DNA of 64,000 nucleotides from Lysobacteraceae bacterium (GTDB lineage: Bacteria; Pseudomonadota; Gammaproteobacteria; Xanthomonadales; Xanthomonadaceae): NCBI GenBank assembly GCA_016789405.1, contig JAEUPQ010000014.1, forward strand, positions 124,001-188,000. Reading direction: 5' to 3'. The translations under genes were made by a program, and so were the position numbers. The notes beneath the pieces are model-generated. The model did no database searches and was not told where the DNA came from. It saw only the letters and a program-made list of their open reading frames with translations. Of this stretch, positions 39,354-49,131 are shown in pieces (within the stretch, counting starts at the first letter, position 1; every line of letters begins with the position of its first letter).

Positions 39354-39369
39354 TGTTCCACGTGGAACA
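39354..39369. other. parS: parS-type palindrome 3, recF-dnaN gap
   Basis: TGTTCCACGTGGAACA, identical to site 2, in the gap after dnaN and before recF. Three such sites within 1.2 kb beside oriC are expected to seed ParB for chromosome segregation. Confidence 0.85.
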
Positions 39370-39380
39370 AGCCCATCCGG

Positions 39381-40481
39381 TCAGAGACGCAGAGGCATGA
39401 CCACGTGACGACACTTGTCGCTGCTCGATTCCCGGACCAGTGCCGAGGAATTCGCATCGCGCAGGAGCAGGATGATCTGCTCTTCACGCAGGGCTGACAG
39501 GGCATCCAGCAGATAGTTCACGTTGAAGCCGATGACCAGGCTGTCGACCTTCGTATCGGCTTCGACTTCTTCCTGCGCTTCTTCCTGCTCGGGATTGTGG
39601 GCATTGATCCGGATCTGGCCGGGCGAGACCTCGATGCGGACACCACGGTACTTCTCGTTCGACAGGATCGCGGCGCGCTGCAGCGATGCCCGCAGGGCTT
39701 CGCGATCGATCCGCACTTCACGGTCCGCGCCGATCGGAATGACCGCCTCATAGTCCGGGAAACGTCCGTCGATCAGCTTGCTCGTGAACGTCACGTCGTC
39801 GCGCTTCACTCGGATATGGCTGCGACCCATCTCCAGCTCGAGCTCGCGATCCCCACCTTCGAGCAGGCGCTGCAGTTCGAGCACGCCCTTGCGCGGCACG
39901 ATGATCTGACGCTTCGTCTGCACGGCTTCTTCGAGGACCGCTTCGCACAGGGCAAGACGGTGTCCGTCCGTGGCCACGCAGCGGAGAGCCTTGTCGCGCA
40001 GGTCGAACAGCAGGCCATTGAGGTAATAGCGCACGTCCTGCTGCGCCATCGCGAATGCAGTGCGTTCGATCAATTCCTTCAGACCGGCTTCGGCCACTTT
40101 CACGCGTTCGGTCGCATCGACTTCATCGAGTGCCGGGAAGTCGTTCGCCGGCAGGCTGGCCAGGGTGAAACGGCTGCGCCCTGCCTGTACGGTGATCTTG
40201 TCTCCGGCCTGGCTGATCGTGACCCGGCTGCCGTCCGGCAGCGCGCGAACGATCTCGAACAGCTTTCGTGCCGGGATCGTGGTTTCGCCGGATTCGGCAT
40301 CCTCGACTTTCGTGCGCGCGACCATTTCGACTTCCAGGTCGGTGCCGGTCAGCGAAAGGAGATCGCCATCGACCCGGGCGAGCAGATTGGCCAGCACCGG
40401 AAGCGTCTGTCGGCGTTCGACGACATTCACGACCTGCGCCAGCGGCTTCAGGAGGACTTCGCGTTGAAGACTGAAACGCAT
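39381..40481 (-). CDS. dnaN: DNA polymerase III beta subunit (sliding clamp)
   Basis: A 366-residue clamp (N terminus MRFSLQREVLLKPLAQVVN, C-terminal SSDKCRHVVMPLRL) that holds polymerase on DNA; three clamp folds of about 120 residues each. Normal length. ATG 40481 matches the family start; the upstream frame adds an unneeded Arg/Lys-rich stretch. It follows the candidate oriC. Confidence 0.98.
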   Translation of the reverse strand: MRFSLQREVLLKPLAQVVNVVERRQTLPVLANLLARVDGDLLSLTGTDLEVEMVARTKVEDAESGETTIPARKLFEIVRALPDGSRVTISQAGDKITVQAGRSRFTLASLPANDFPALDEVDATERVKVAEAGLKELIERTAFAMAQQDVRYYLNGLLFDLRDKALRCVATDGHRLALCEAVLEEAVQTKRQIIVPRKGVLELQRLLEGGDRELELEMGRSHIRVKRDDVTFTSKLIDGRFPDYEAVIPIGADREVRIDREALRASLQRAAILSNEKYRGVRIEVSPGQIRINAHNPEQEEAQEEVEADTKVDSLVIGFNVNYLLDALSALREEQIILLLRDANSSALVRESSSDKCRHVVMPLRL

Positions 40482-40803
40482 CGGATTGGGTTCCCCTCGT
40501 GAGTCGGCGGCTTTGCGCCGCTTCATGCTTCTAAAAGATGGAAAATCTTAAAAGATGGTGGTGATGGTAGCGCGAAAAACGGTGGGAAACGTATTCAAGT
40601 CGCTGTTTTCGCACGTTTTTCGGCAACATCGAACATCTGTATAACCGCACTGCCGTTGTGGGGATCAACTGTGGATAAGCTCGCGCCACTTCGGCGGCTG
40701 CGTTTTTATCCACAACTTGTCTCCACGCCTTGCGCAACTTACGAAATGCAGGTGTGGATATCCACACTTTTCGCCAATGACGACGCGGGTTTGGCCGCGT
40801 CGA
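40482..40803. other. oriC: candidate chromosomal origin oriC (dnaA-dnaN gap)
   Basis: No gene lies in these 322 bases. DnaA boxes: TGTGGATAA at 40670-40678, TTATCCACA at 40706-40714, and a palindrome GTGTGGATATCCACAC at 40752-40767 that holds two facing near-boxes. An AT-rich stretch at 40528-40556 (with AAAATCTTAAAAG) could be the unwinding element. In Xanthomonas the origin was mapped to the same dnaA-dnaN gap (established knowledge). Gene directions on both sides read away from it. Confidence 0.82.
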
Positions 40804-42141
40804 TCACTCGCTGAGCTTGCGGATCAGCTTGTCCCAGTCTTCGCGCAACTTGCCGTCGCTCTCGGTCAGGGTGCGGATCTGGCGGCAGGCATGCAGCACG
40901 GTCGTATGGTCGCGGCCGGCAAAGGCGTCACCGATCTCCGGCAGGCTGTGCTCGGTCAGTTCCTTGGCGAGCGCCATTGCCACCTGGCGCGGACGGGCCA
41001 GCGAACGGGTGCGTCGCTTGGACAGCAGGTCCTTGATCTGCAACCCGTAGTAATCGGCTACCGCCTTCTGGATGTTGGCGATGCCGATCGCCTGCTGCTG
41101 TGCACGGAGCAGGTCGCGCAGGGTCTCCTGGGCGAACTCGGGCGTGATCGCCTTGCCCGTGAAGTTGGCGCGGGCCGCCAGGGTGTTCAAGGCGCCTTCC
41201 AGGTCGCGCACGTTGCTGCGCATCTTCTTGGCCAGCAGGTAGGCCACGTCTTCCGGCAGCACGACGCCGCGTTCGCGGGCCTTGCTCAGCACGATCTGGG
41301 CGCGCGTTTCGAAATCCGGCGGCTCGATCGCCACCGACAGGCCCCAGGCCAGGCGCGACTTCAGGCGCGGCTCGAGACCCTCCACTTCGCGCGGATAGCG
41401 GTCGCAGGTCAGGATGATCTGCTGGCGGCTGTCGAACAGCGCATTGAAGGTGTGGAAGAACTCTTCCTGGGTGCGGTCCTTGCCTGCGAAGAACTGGATG
41501 TCGTCGATCAGTAGCGCATCGACCTGCTGGAACTGGCGCTTGAAGGCGTCCATGGTCTTGTCCTGCAGTGCCTTCATCATCGCGCTGAAGAACTGCTCGC
41601 TGCGCAGGTACATGACGCGCATGCCGGGGTTCTGGCGGCGCATTTCGTTGCCGGCGGCGAACATCAGGTGGGTCTTGCCTAGGCCGGTGCCCCCGTACAG
41701 AAGCAGCGGGTTGTGGGCGCGGTCGCCTGGCTTCTGCGCGGCCTGCCACGCGGCGGCACGACCGAGCTGGTTGCTGCGGCCTTCCACGAAGTTGTCGAAG
41801 GTGTAGTGGTTGTCGAGATTGCCGGCGAAGGACGTGCCCGCTTCCCCCGTCTGCAGGCGGTTGGCCGCGTGCAGCTGCGTCGGGGTGGGAGGCGCAGGCG
41901 TCTGGCGGGGGACCGATCCCACTTCCAGCGTCACTGTCGCGCTGCCGGCGAAATAGTCCATCAGCTCGCTGATGCGTGGCAGGTAGCGCTCCTGCACGGC
42001 GTCGCGGACGAAGGCATTCGGCGCGTAGAGCACCATGCCGTCGTCGCGCTGGCGCGCCTGCAGCGGCTTCAACCAGGTCTGGACCTCCTCCAACGGCAGT
42101 TCGGCTTCAAGACGTTCGAGACAGCGGGGCCAGGCATCCAT
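40804..42141 (-). CDS. dnaA: replication initiator DnaA
   Basis: A 445-residue DnaA. Domain I (1-75), a Pro/Thr-rich linker (75-105), AAA+ domain with Walker A GGTGLGKT (150-157) and Walker B LLIDDIQF (about 210), and the C-terminal DNA-binding domain with signature [11 protein letters not shown] (about 410). It binds the boxes in the adjacent gap and melts the origin. The start [16 protein letters not shown] is the normal one. Confidence 0.98.
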   Translation of the reverse strand: MDAWPRCLERLEAELPLEEVQTWLKPLQARQRDDGMVLYAPNAFVRDAVQERYLPRISELMDYFAGSATVTLEVGSVPRQTPAPPTPTQLHAANRLQTGEAGTSFAGNLDNHYTFDNFVEGRSNQLGRAAAWQAAQKPGDRAHNPLLLYGGTGLGKTHLMFAAGNEMRRQNPGMRVMYLRSEQFFSAMMKALQDKTMDAFKRQFQQVDALLIDDIQFFAGKDRTQEEFFHTFNALFDSRQQIILTCDRYPREVEGLEPRLKSRLAWGLSVAIEPPDFETRAQIVLSKARERGVVLPEDVAYLLAKKMRSNVRDLEGALNTLAARANFTGKAITPEFAQETLRDLLRAQQQAIGIANIQKAVADYYGLQIKDLLSKRRTRSLARPRQVAMALAKELTEHSLPEIGDAFAGRDHTTVLHACRQIRTLTESDGKLREDWDKLIRKLSE

Positions 42142-42481
42142 CGGTAATTCGCAGGTCGCAGCAGTGGGAGCGGACGGACGGGCCGTCGGCGGGAACGGGC
42201 CACCCGAGCCCGGGAACGCGGGACGTCCGGGACCACGAGGCCGTATGGCGTCGACGATCCGCGGTCCCGTGTGCAGGGCTGTGGGTAACCGGTGGGTAAG
42301 TCGGTCAGACTACCACCTCGGAGGGCGTCCCCGCACCATGGACCTTCGCCTGTAGCCCGGGTGATTTGACCCGGGAACCCCTGTCACCCCATAATTGCCG
42401 GTTCTTGAGGCCCAAGCTGCGCATCGCGTATGCCCTTCGGGCTACCACCTCACCTTTTTCAAGCACTTTCGAGCCCGAGCC
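42142..42481. other. 340-base gap between dnaA and rpmH
   Basis: Divergent promoter region with no gene. The rpmH promoter is at 42366-42395. TGTGGGTAA at 42280 resembles a DnaA box with one mismatch. The dnaA promoter could not be placed with confidence. Confidence 0.6.
42366..42395 (+). promoter_or_regulatory. sigma-70 promoter of rpmH
   Basis: TTGACC (42366-42371), 18-base spacer, CATAAT (42390-42395), then TGCCGG. Leader about 80 bases. The 12 bases CATAATTGCCGG recur at the rpmB promoter. Confidence 0.7.
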
Positions 42482-42622
42482 ATGGCCACCAAGCGCACCT
42501 ACCAACCCAGCAACCTCAAGCGCAAGCGCGACCACGGCTTCCGTGCCCGCATGAAGACTGCCGACGGCCGCAAGGTCCTGTCCCGCCGTCGCGCGAAGGG
42601 CCGCAAGCGCCTCTGCGCTTGA
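42482..42622 (+). CDS. rpmH: 50S ribosomal protein L34
   Basis: A 46-residue basic protein starting [20 protein letters not shown] and ending [12 protein letters not shown], a textbook L34. It lies in the large subunit. First gene of the rpmH-rnpA-yidC group; rnpA follows after about 55 bases. Confidence 0.98.
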   Translation: MATKRTYQPSNLKRKRDHGFRARMKTADGRKVLSRRRAKGRKRLCA

Positions 42623-42677
42623 TCGTCGGTGTGCCGCATCCGGTCCGCTGACCGGATCCGGGCGTGACGTGCAGACG

Positions 42678-43166
42678 ATGCGCCCCGGCACTGACGATCC
42701 TTCCGAGATGAATGCCGGTTACCTCACCGGCGTGACCGCCCGATACCCGCGCTCCGCGCGGGTACGTGCGCGTCCGGAATTCGACGCCGTGTTCAATCGC
42801 GGTCGTCGTGCGGCGGCGAATGGCCTGTTCGCCCTGCATCACCTGCCTGCCGACCACCCTGCCCGCCTGGGTCTTGCCGTCTCGCGCAAGGTCGACAAGC
42901 GCGCCGTGGTCCGCAATCGCATCAAGCGCGTCCTGCGCGATCATTTCCGCCGAGAGCGCCACGCCCTGCCTGCAGGAGACTATGTGGTTGTCGCCCGTGC
43001 CGGTGCGGCCCGGGCCTCCGGCGCCGAGATCACCAGTGCCTTCCGGCATGCCTTGCGCCGTGTTGCGTTGCCCCCATCGATACCGGGCGGCACAATGCCG
43101 CCCGCTTCATCCCCATCACCCCCAGCACCGTCTTCCAACGGTGCGACGACTCCGGCCGTGCCATGA
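42678..43166 (+). CDS. rnpA: ribonuclease P protein component
   Basis: A 162-residue basic protein. The core runs from [16 protein letters not shown] through the RNR motif [20 protein letters not shown], the site that binds the RNase P RNA when trimming tRNA 5' ends. The C terminus has an extra Pro/Ser-rich tail ([13 protein letters not shown]) not needed for the fold. The start is uncertain: GTG 42669, ATG 42678 and ATG 42708 are all possible, none with a clear ribosome-binding site. The stop overlaps the yidC start (ATGA). Confidence 0.92.
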   Translation: MRPGTDDPSEMNAGYLTGVTARYPRSARVRARPEFDAVFNRGRRAAANGLFALHHLPADHPARLGLAVSRKVDKRAVVRNRIKRVLRDHFRRERHALPAGDYVVVARAGAARASGAEITSAFRHALRRVALPPSIPGGTMPPASSPSPPAPSSNGATTPAVP

Positions 43167-44854
43167 CCCAATTGCGTACTTTCCTGATCCTCGCCTGGTT
43201 GATGGTTGCGACCATCCTGTGGATGAAATGGGGCGAGGAGAAGCAGCCGCAGCCGGCCGCCGCTCCGCTTGCGACGGTCCAGCCCCAAGGCATGCCGGTG
43301 CCGACCGTCGCCCCCCCGCAGGCGGGCGCCGTGCCTGCCGCCGCTGGCCAGCCTGCCGCTGCGCCAGCTGCCGCCGCAGCCGCGCAACCCCAGGTGCGGG
43401 TCACGCTCAGCAACGACGTGCTGCGTCTGGTGACCGATGGCGCCAGCGTGCGCCGCGCCGAACTGCTGGCCTACCGCACCAGTCGCGCAGACGACGCGCC
43501 GCTGGTGCGTCTGTTCGATGAGGATGCGAAGAACTTCTACGTCGCACAGAGCGGCTGGGCCAGTACGCAAGGCGCCCCCAACCATGACGGCGGCTTCGTT
43601 CCCGAAGACACCGCGACCGACCTCAAGCTCGCCGATGGTGCGAAGGACGTCAGCGCGCGTTTCGTGTGGAACGGTGCCGGTGGCGTGACCATCCGCCGCA
43701 CCTATACGCTCTCGCGCGGCCAGTACGCGGTGAAGGTGCGCGACGAAGTCGTCAATCGCGGCACCGCGCCGTGGACCGGCCATGTGTATCGTTACCTCTC
43801 CCGCGTGCCGCACGACTACACGCGCAGCATGTTCAATCCCGAGACCTTCGCATTCAGCGGTGGTGCCTGGTACTCGCCGGAAGAGAAATACCAGAAGCGC
43901 GCGTACGACGCATTCCTGGATGACGGCAAGGTCGACCCGATCGACAAGGGCGACAACGTCCAGGGTGGCTGGATCGCCCTGCTGCAGCACTACTTCTTCG
44001 CCGGCTGGATTCCGCAGTCGGACCAGCGCGCCAACTACTCGCTGAGCGCCGATGCCAGCGGCACCCAGTTCGGCATTGCGGCGACCGGCCCGCAGTTCAC
44101 GGTCGCGCCGAACGCACAGGCCAGTACCGAAGCCACGCTGTGGATCGGCCCGAAACTCCCGGAACAGCTGGCGAAACAGGCGGAAGGTTTCGAGCGCACC
44201 CTCGACTACGGCATCTTCACGATCCTCGCCGAGCCGATCCACTGGCTGCTCGCGAAGCTGCACAGGATCACCAACAACTGGGGCTGGGCGATCGTGTTGC
44301 TGGTGTTGCTGCTCAAGCTCGCGCTCTACCCGCTGTCCGCCGCGCAATACAAGTCGATGGCGAAGATGCGCAAGTTCCAGCCGCGCATCCAGCAGCTCAA
44401 GGAGCGCTACGGCGAGGACAAGGCGAAGTTCCAGCAGGCGATGCTGGATCTCTACAAGAAGGAGAAGATCAATCCGGCCGGTGGCTGCCTGCCGATCCTC
44501 ATCCAGATGCCGGTGTTCCTGGCGCTGTACTGGGTGCTGATCGAGTCGGTCGAGCTGCGCCAGGCGCCGTGGATGCTGTGGATCCAGGACCTGACCGCGC
44601 GCGATCCGTTCTTCATCCTGCCGATCCTCAACATGGCGGTGATGTGGTTCACGCAGAAGCTGACCCCGATGGTCGGCGTCGATCCGATCCAGCAGCGCAT
44701 GTTCCAGTTCATGCCGCTGATCTTCGGCGTGATGTTCGCCTTCTTCCCGGCCGGCCTGGTGCTGTACTGGGTGACCAATGGTGCATTGGGCATGATCCAG
44801 CAGATCTGGATGATGCGTCGCTTCGGCGACAAGTCGGAGCCGGCGAAGGCCTGA
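43163..44854 (+). CDS. yidC: membrane protein insertase YidC
   Basis: A 563-residue YidC of the long gram-negative type. First helix 5-20, a Pro/Ala-rich linker, a periplasmic beta domain (about 70-340), then the insertase helices: [20 protein letters not shown] with the hydrophilic-groove Arg region downstream, [20 protein letters not shown], and [13 protein letters not shown]. It inserts proteins into the inner membrane with or without Sec. The start overlaps the rnpA stop, leaving no room for yidD. Confidence 0.98.
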   Translation: MTQLRTFLILAWLMVATILWMKWGEEKQPQPAAAPLATVQPQGMPVPTVAPPQAGAVPAAAGQPAAAPAAAAAAQPQVRVTLSNDVLRLVTDGASVRRAELLAYRTSRADDAPLVRLFDEDAKNFYVAQSGWASTQGAPNHDGGFVPEDTATDLKLADGAKDVSARFVWNGAGGVTIRRTYTLSRGQYAVKVRDEVVNRGTAPWTGHVYRYLSRVPHDYTRSMFNPETFAFSGGAWYSPEEKYQKRAYDAFLDDGKVDPIDKGDNVQGGWIALLQHYFFAGWIPQSDQRANYSLSADASGTQFGIAATGPQFTVAPNAQASTEATLWIGPKLPEQLAKQAEGFERTLDYGIFTILAEPIHWLLAKLHRITNNWGWAIVLLVLLLKLALYPLSAAQYKSMAKMRKFQPRIQQLKERYGEDKAKFQQAMLDLYKKEKINPAGGCLPILIQMPVFLALYWVLIESVELRQAPWMLWIQDLTARDPFFILPILNMAVMWFTQKLTPMVGVDPIQQRMFQFMPLIFGVMFAFFPAGLVLYWVTNGALGMIQQIWMMRRFGDKSEPAKA

Positions 44855-44881
44855 TCGCTGCGCTCCTATCGAGCGATACGC

Positions 44882-44914
44882 ACGACACCCGCCGCAAGGC
44901 GGGTGTCGTCGTTT
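44882..44914 (+). terminator. rho-independent terminator after yidC
   Basis: A 12-base stem (44882-44893 / 44898-44909) with a GCAA tetraloop, then CGTTT. Located 27 bases after the yidC stop. Confidence 0.72.
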
Positions 44915-44992
44915 CGGGACGCCGGAAATCACGAATGAATGCGATGATGGTGACTCACCATCATCGGCGCGAGCACGCGCCTGGAGGCGTGC

Positions 44993-45337
44993 ATGACCCG
45001 TCAACAAGGACAGCTCGTGACCGGCATGTTCTGTTCGCTCGTGGCCGCGATCGTGGTGAACCTCGTCGTGCCGCAGTTCGATGATGTCTATCGCAACTTC
45101 GGCGCGGAGCTGCCGTGGCTCACGCGCGTGCTGTTGGCTGGACGATGGTTCCTGTTCGCCCTGCCGTTGGTGGTGCTGCTCACGTGGAAGTTGACGCCGG
45201 ACTTGCCGGGCCGACCCAACCGTCGCGGCGTGATGGCGCTGCTGATCGGCATCGGACTACCGGTGGTGCTGGTGCCGCTGGTCGTGATCGGCCTGTACAT
45301 GCCGATCTTTGGACTCGCCGGTGTCGTGGACGGCTGA
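44993..45337 (+). CDS. small membrane protein of unknown function
   Basis: A 114-residue protein with three hydrophobic stretches (about 8-27, 47-65, 78-106). The segment FGAELPWLTRVLLAGRWFLFALP resembles a fragment often seen in PilC/GspF-like and other membrane proteins, but no family is certain. It is not a full GspF. A hairpin separates it from the convergent DegV gene. Confidence 0.7.
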   Translation: MTRQQGQLVTGMFCSLVAAIVVNLVVPQFDDVYRNFGAELPWLTRVLLAGRWFLFALPLVVLLTWKLTPDLPGRPNRRGVMALLIGIGLPVVLVPLVVIGLYMPIFGLAGVVDG

Positions 45338-45338
45338 G

Positions 45339-45359
45339 GCCGCTGCCCGAGGCAGCGGC
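45339..45359. terminator. hairpin between convergent genes
   Basis: A 9-base stem GCCGCTGCC / GGCAGCGGC with a three-base loop between the small membrane protein and the DegV gene. No T-run on either side. Confidence 0.45.
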
Positions 45360-45367
45360 GCTCATGT

Positions 45368-46312
45368 TCAATCCTTGAAATCGTGCGGGTCTGACGCGAA
45401 ACCCATCGCGAGCGAACCCTTGCCCACCTTGATCATGCCGGTCAGGCTCATCACGCTTTCGAAGACTTCCACGCCGCTCTGCCTGCAGGTGTCGATCAGT
45501 GCCTGGTAGCCGGGCAGCAGGCGCATTTCCTCCAGCTCTCCGCCGAAGCTCAGGCACATCGTCTTCGTCATCAAACCGGCACGGACGCGTTCGCTCGCGT
45601 GTTCGAACAGACGCCGGCACGCCGCTTCGAACGTGCGGATCTTCGCGACCGGCTTGGTTTCGCCGCGATTGCAGTACAGCACCGGCTTGATGTCGAGCGC
45701 CGAGCCCAGCGTGGCGCTGAACAGGCTCACGCTCTTGTCGCCGCGCAGCCGCGTCTGCGTGCGCAGGTACATCAGGTCGCGCGGGACCATGTAGCCGTGC
45801 GTGTTGATCGCGAGGTTGTCCAGGCGCGCACGGATCTTGGCGACGCCTTCGCCGGCCTGGATCATGCGCACCGCTTCGACTGCGGTAATGCCCTGCGCGG
45901 CGAACAGGTTCTGCGTGTCCATCACGCGCAGCGCAAATGGCGTGGCCAGCCCGGCGGCGGCGCGGATCGCCTTGTACTCGTTGAGGATCGCGTAGCTGGC
46001 CTGCATCGCGTTGTCGTAGACCTGGCTGCGACTCTTGGTCACGGTCAGGCAGAACACGTGGTCGTAGTCCAGCACCAGCTTCTTGAGGAACAGGTCGCTG
46101 ATGTCCTGCACGCTGAACGGCATGGTTTCCGCTTCGGCGCCGCGCTCTGCGACGTGCGAATGCAGGAAATCCAGGGTTTGCTTCTCATCTCGGTGATCGG
46201 TGCGGATGGCATCGCCGATCTGGACCGTGATGGGAAGTATCTCGATGTGATTCCGTTCGATATAGCTCCTGGGAAGATCGCAGACCGAATCGATCACCAG
46301 ACCTATACGCAT
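45368..46312 (-). CDS. DegV family fatty-acid-binding protein
   Basis: A 314-residue DegV-type protein. The N terminus RIGLVIDSVCDLPRSYIERN and the fatty-acid pocket TVTKSRSQVYDNAM and SLFSATLGSALDIKPVL match the family. Such proteins bind a fatty acid and, in gram-positives, hand it to fatty-acid kinase; no kinase gene is nearby, so the role here is unclear. Cytosolic, single-gene unit. Confidence 0.92.
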   Translation of the reverse strand: MRIGLVIDSVCDLPRSYIERNHIEILPITVQIGDAIRTDHRDEKQTLDFLHSHVAERGAEAETMPFSVQDISDLFLKKLVLDYDHVFCLTVTKSRSQVYDNAMQASYAILNEYKAIRAAAGLATPFALRVMDTQNLFAAQGITAVEAVRMIQAGEGVAKIRARLDNLAINTHGYMVPRDLMYLRTQTRLRGDKSVSLFSATLGSALDIKPVLYCNRGETKPVAKIRTFEAACRRLFEHASERVRAGLMTKTMCLSFGGELEEMRLLPGYQALIDTCRQSGVEVFESVMSLTGMIKVGKGSLAMGFASDPHDFKD

Positions 46313-46399
46313 GATGGCGGCTTCCGTAAGGGGGCGCGATGTTACCAGCTACCGTACTGCGTCGTACGTACCCTTCGGCATGGAACGGCCAGCCCCTGT

Positions 46400-47032
46400 T
46401 CAGGCGCGTTGCACACCGACGGGCAAATCGGCGACCCGGCGCATTTCGGCCTCGTCCCAGAGGGAGGGGTCGCGCAGGACCGCAACCGCGAACGCATGTG
46501 CATCATTCCCCCAGAACAGGCGTTTGCCAAGTGCAAGCGTCGGAACACCGAACACGTCTTCAGTCAACGCGACTTCGGTGCATGTGCGCAGCATCGATTT
46601 CACCTCGGCGGAATCAGCTGCGCCTGCCGGCAAACCCAGCATTTCACGCAGTGGTTCCAGCGCCTGCATGCTGTCGGCGGCGCGGCCCTGGACCCAGATC
46701 CAGTCGAAGAGCGCGTCGATCGAAGCGACGCTCGCGCCTGCTGCAATGCACAAGCGAAGTGCGGGAAGCGGATTGAACGGATGGCTCGGGGGGAAGCGCA
46801 GCGGCACGCCCGCTTCCTGGGCCTGGAACAGCGCATGCCGATACGTGAATTCGCGCTTGCTGGGGATCTCGGCAGGGCCCTTCTGGCCGCGTGCGTCGAG
46901 GACGGCGGCGAGCAGGATGGGCACGGGCACGATGGCGTGTTCGGCCATCAGGGCGCGCACCTTCGGCCACTGCAGGTAGGCGAAGGGCGAAATGAAGTCG
47001 AAGTACCAGCGGTTGGAATGGTCTGCGTGCAT
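46400..47032 (-). CDS. 2-hydroxychromene-2-carboxylate isomerase family protein
   Basis: A 210-residue kappa-GST/DsbA-fold protein. FDFISPFAYLQWP at the N terminus holds the Ser that binds glutathione in place of a Cys pair, and the end GVPTLALGKRLFWGNDAH is the typical cis-Pro region. Members isomerise chromene carboxylates in naphthalene breakdown or act as glutathione transferases; no aromatic pathway is nearby, so the substrate is unknown. It is last in a four-gene minus-strand run. Confidence 0.85.
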   Translation of the reverse strand: MHADHSNRWYFDFISPFAYLQWPKVRALMAEHAIVPVPILLAAVLDARGQKGPAEIPSKREFTYRHALFQAQEAGVPLRFPPSHPFNPLPALRLCIAAGASVASIDALFDWIWVQGRAADSMQALEPLREMLGLPAGAADSAEVKSMLRTCTEVALTEDVFGVPTLALGKRLFWGNDAHAFAVAVLRDPSLWDEAEMRRVADLPVGVQRA

Positions 47033-47070
47033 GGATGGAGGAAGACCTGGAGAAAATGCGGGGAACGGGA

Positions 47071-47802
47071 TCAGCAACCGAGGGCGGCGTGCGTTGCGAC
47101 GGCACGGACCAGCATCCCGCGATCGGCGGCACTGGAGAGGAAGAGCGTCGGCCTGCTGAGGTTGTAGTGGTCGGTGGTGTCGAAGATCAGGTCGAGGCGG
47201 CCATCGTGGTCCAGGTCACCGGCGAAGATGACGTTCGGCGCAGCCTCGCTTGCGAATTGCAGGCGTGCGTCAGGACTTTCGCGATATGCAGCAAGCGACA
47301 CCAGGGATTGCCGGCGATCGCCTTCGATCAGGTCGATCGTGCAGGTGTAAGCAGGTTGCTCGACCGTCGCTTCGGTCCTGTCGGCGACGCAGCGCGTCGC
47401 CATGCGGTATTCGCGCCTGCCGAGGGTCAGCCGACTCGTGGGCAAGCCATGTTCCGAGGACTGAGGGATCTTGCTTGCGTAGGCGACCGCGCCCGGGCGC
47501 AGTCCCGGACCCCGCAGCAGCATCGTCGCGTCGTCCATCCCGATCGCCGAGACCGATTCGCCGCTGGCTTCGCCCTCGGCATCGTTCAAGGCATCGAATA
47601 CCCGCTTCACCTTGGTCCGCACGGAGAGGAGTTCGGCGCTGTCGTCGTGGACGCGCAAGGCGAGCCAGTGCTCGCCTTGCCGGGCGACGGCTTCGCCCTT
47701 GTGGAAATCGCCTGGCGGCTGCACGCCGTAGCCGATGGATGCGGCGGCGCTCGATGCGAGGCCGCCGCAGATGAGCGCGAACGGGAGGGCGATGCGTGTC
47801 AT
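47071..47802 (-). CDS. secreted protein with calcium-loop-like C terminus
   Basis: A 243-residue protein with a signal peptide (about 1-21, ending SAAA-SI). The C-terminal DLDHDGRLDLIFDTTDHYN looks like an FG-GAP/EF-type calcium loop. Four Cys residues occur. No full family recognised. It starts 9 bases after the amidohydrolase stop, within the same operon. Confidence 0.75.
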   Translation of the reverse strand: MTRIALPFALICGGLASSAAASIGYGVQPPGDFHKGEAVARQGEHWLALRVHDDSAELLSVRTKVKRVFDALNDAEGEASGESVSAIGMDDATMLLRGPGLRPGAVAYASKIPQSSEHGLPTSRLTLGRREYRMATRCVADRTEATVEQPAYTCTIDLIEGDRRQSLVSLAAYRESPDARLQFASEAAPNVIFAGDLDHDGRLDLIFDTTDHYNLSRPTLFLSSAADRGMLVRAVATHAALGC

Positions 47803-47811
47803 CGCACCAGC

Positions 47812-49131
47812 TTACTCGCCTCCGGCCGGGTAGGCCCTCGGCAGCGTGCCCGCGGCACGCAGGTAGCGATCGCGCAGTTCGGTCTGGCGGCTGCGCATCG
47901 GGATCGCGCGACCGTCGAACCACACCTGGCGTGCCGTGCTGCTGACGTCCAGCGGATCGCCGGTCCACAGCACCATGTCGGCGCGCTTGCCCACGGCAAT
48001 CGTGCCGATCCGGTCGCCCACGCCCAGCGTGTCGGCGGGCACGCGGGTCAGGCCGGCCAAGCCGTCTTCCCAGCTCATGCCGTTGGCCACGGCATTGCCG
48101 GCGAGCTGGCGGATCTTGCGTGCGTTGTGCGAGGCCTTGTCCGACTGCGAGAAGGCCACCTGCACGCCCGCGTTGCGCAGCCGCGCGGCATTCTCCAGCG
48201 TCGCGCCGAGCTGGTCGAAGCTGCGCGGCAGGTTCGACAGCGGATCGAGGAACACCGGCACCTTCGCGGCCGCGATCTGCGGCGCCATCTTCCAGGCCTC
48301 ATCGCCGCCCTGGATCGCGACACGCACGCCGTGGCGCTGCGACCAGCGCAGCAGCTGGCGGATGTCCGCGGCGCGGTGGACGCTGACCATGACCCGGCCG
48401 CCGCCATCGAGATAGCGTGCCAGCGTGGTGCGACCTGCCGGGGTCAGCATCGCCATCGGCGAGCCGGCCGGGATGCGGCCGCGGACTTCATCGATGAACT
48501 GGTCCAGCAGCATCCACTGGCTGGCGCGGGAGCCCCCGCTGAGCCCGGCACCGTCGCTGCCCAGCTGGATGAAGAGCAGTTTCGGACCCGCCGGGTCGGC
48601 GCTGCCGTCGAGGCGCACCACCGCGCCCTGCCCGGCGATGATCGAACCACCGTTGGCCGTGTCCGCGCCCAGCAGCGCGAAACCGACGCCCTCCACGCGC
48701 GCGATCGGCAGCAACACCGAGGCTGGGTTGTAGGCCAGGGTGACGTCGAATTCCGGACGCACCACCATCTGCTTGCCCTGGCCGAGCGCGAGTGCATGGT
48801 CGTTGGTCGGATCTTCGGACGAGACTTCATCCAGGCCGATCGCGCTGACGCCGCCGAAGAAGGTCGGGGTCAGCGGCTTGCCGCCGGCGTCGACCACGGT
48901 GGCGTTGCCGGCAGGCAGGCCGTTGCCGATCGCGGCGATGTTGCCGTCGCGGACCAACACGTCGGTGTTCTTCAGCGTGCCCTGCGCACCGGCAGTGTGC
49001 ACGGTCGCATTGCGGATCAGCACATTCTGGGCGAGCGCGTTGCCCGAGAGCAGCGCGAGCGCCGCAGCAAGCGCGGCAAGGCGGAAACGACGAGGGGTGC
49101 TGTTCTTCGTGCGGCGCTGCGTGCGGATCAT
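47812..49131 (-). CDS. amidohydrolase-like protein lacking the metal site
   Basis: A 439-residue secreted protein (signal peptide ending NALA-QN) with the amidohydrolase framework: RNATVHTAGAQGTLKNTDVL at the start and GTIAVGKRADMVLWTGDPLD at the end. Where active relatives have the metal-binding HxH after PGLID, this one reads PLTPTFFGGVSAIG, and the other His ligands are not evident, so it is probably catalytically dead. Its start overlaps the stop of the intact amidohydrolase by ATGA, implying equal production and likely partnership. Confidence 0.85.
   Translation of the reverse strand: MIRTQRRTKNSTPRRFRLAALAAALALLSGNALAQNVLIRNATVHTAGAQGTLKNTDVLVRDGNIAAIGNGLPAGNATVVDAGGKPLTPTFFGGVSAIGLDEVSSEDPTNDHALALGQGKQMVVRPEFDVTLAYNPASVLLPIARVEGVGFALLGADTANGGSIIAGQGAVVRLDGSADPAGPKLLFIQLGSDGAGLSGGSRASQWMLLDQFIDEVRGRIPAGSPMAMLTPAGRTTLARYLDGGGRVMVSVHRAADIRQLLRWSQRHGVRVAIQGGDEAWKMAPQIAAAKVPVFLDPLSNLPRSFDQLGATLENAARLRNAGVQVAFSQSDKASHNARKIRQLAGNAVANGMSWEDGLAGLTRVPADTLGVGDRIGTIAVGKRADMVLWTGDPLDVSSTARQVWFDGRAIPMRSRQTELRDRYLRAAGTLPRAYPAGGE

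Noticed and set aside
42280..42300. TGTGGGTAA and GGTGGGTAAG upstream of dnaA as DnaA boxes
   Set aside because: Each differs from the consensus at the key A, and they lie outside the clear cluster in the dnaA-dnaN gap.
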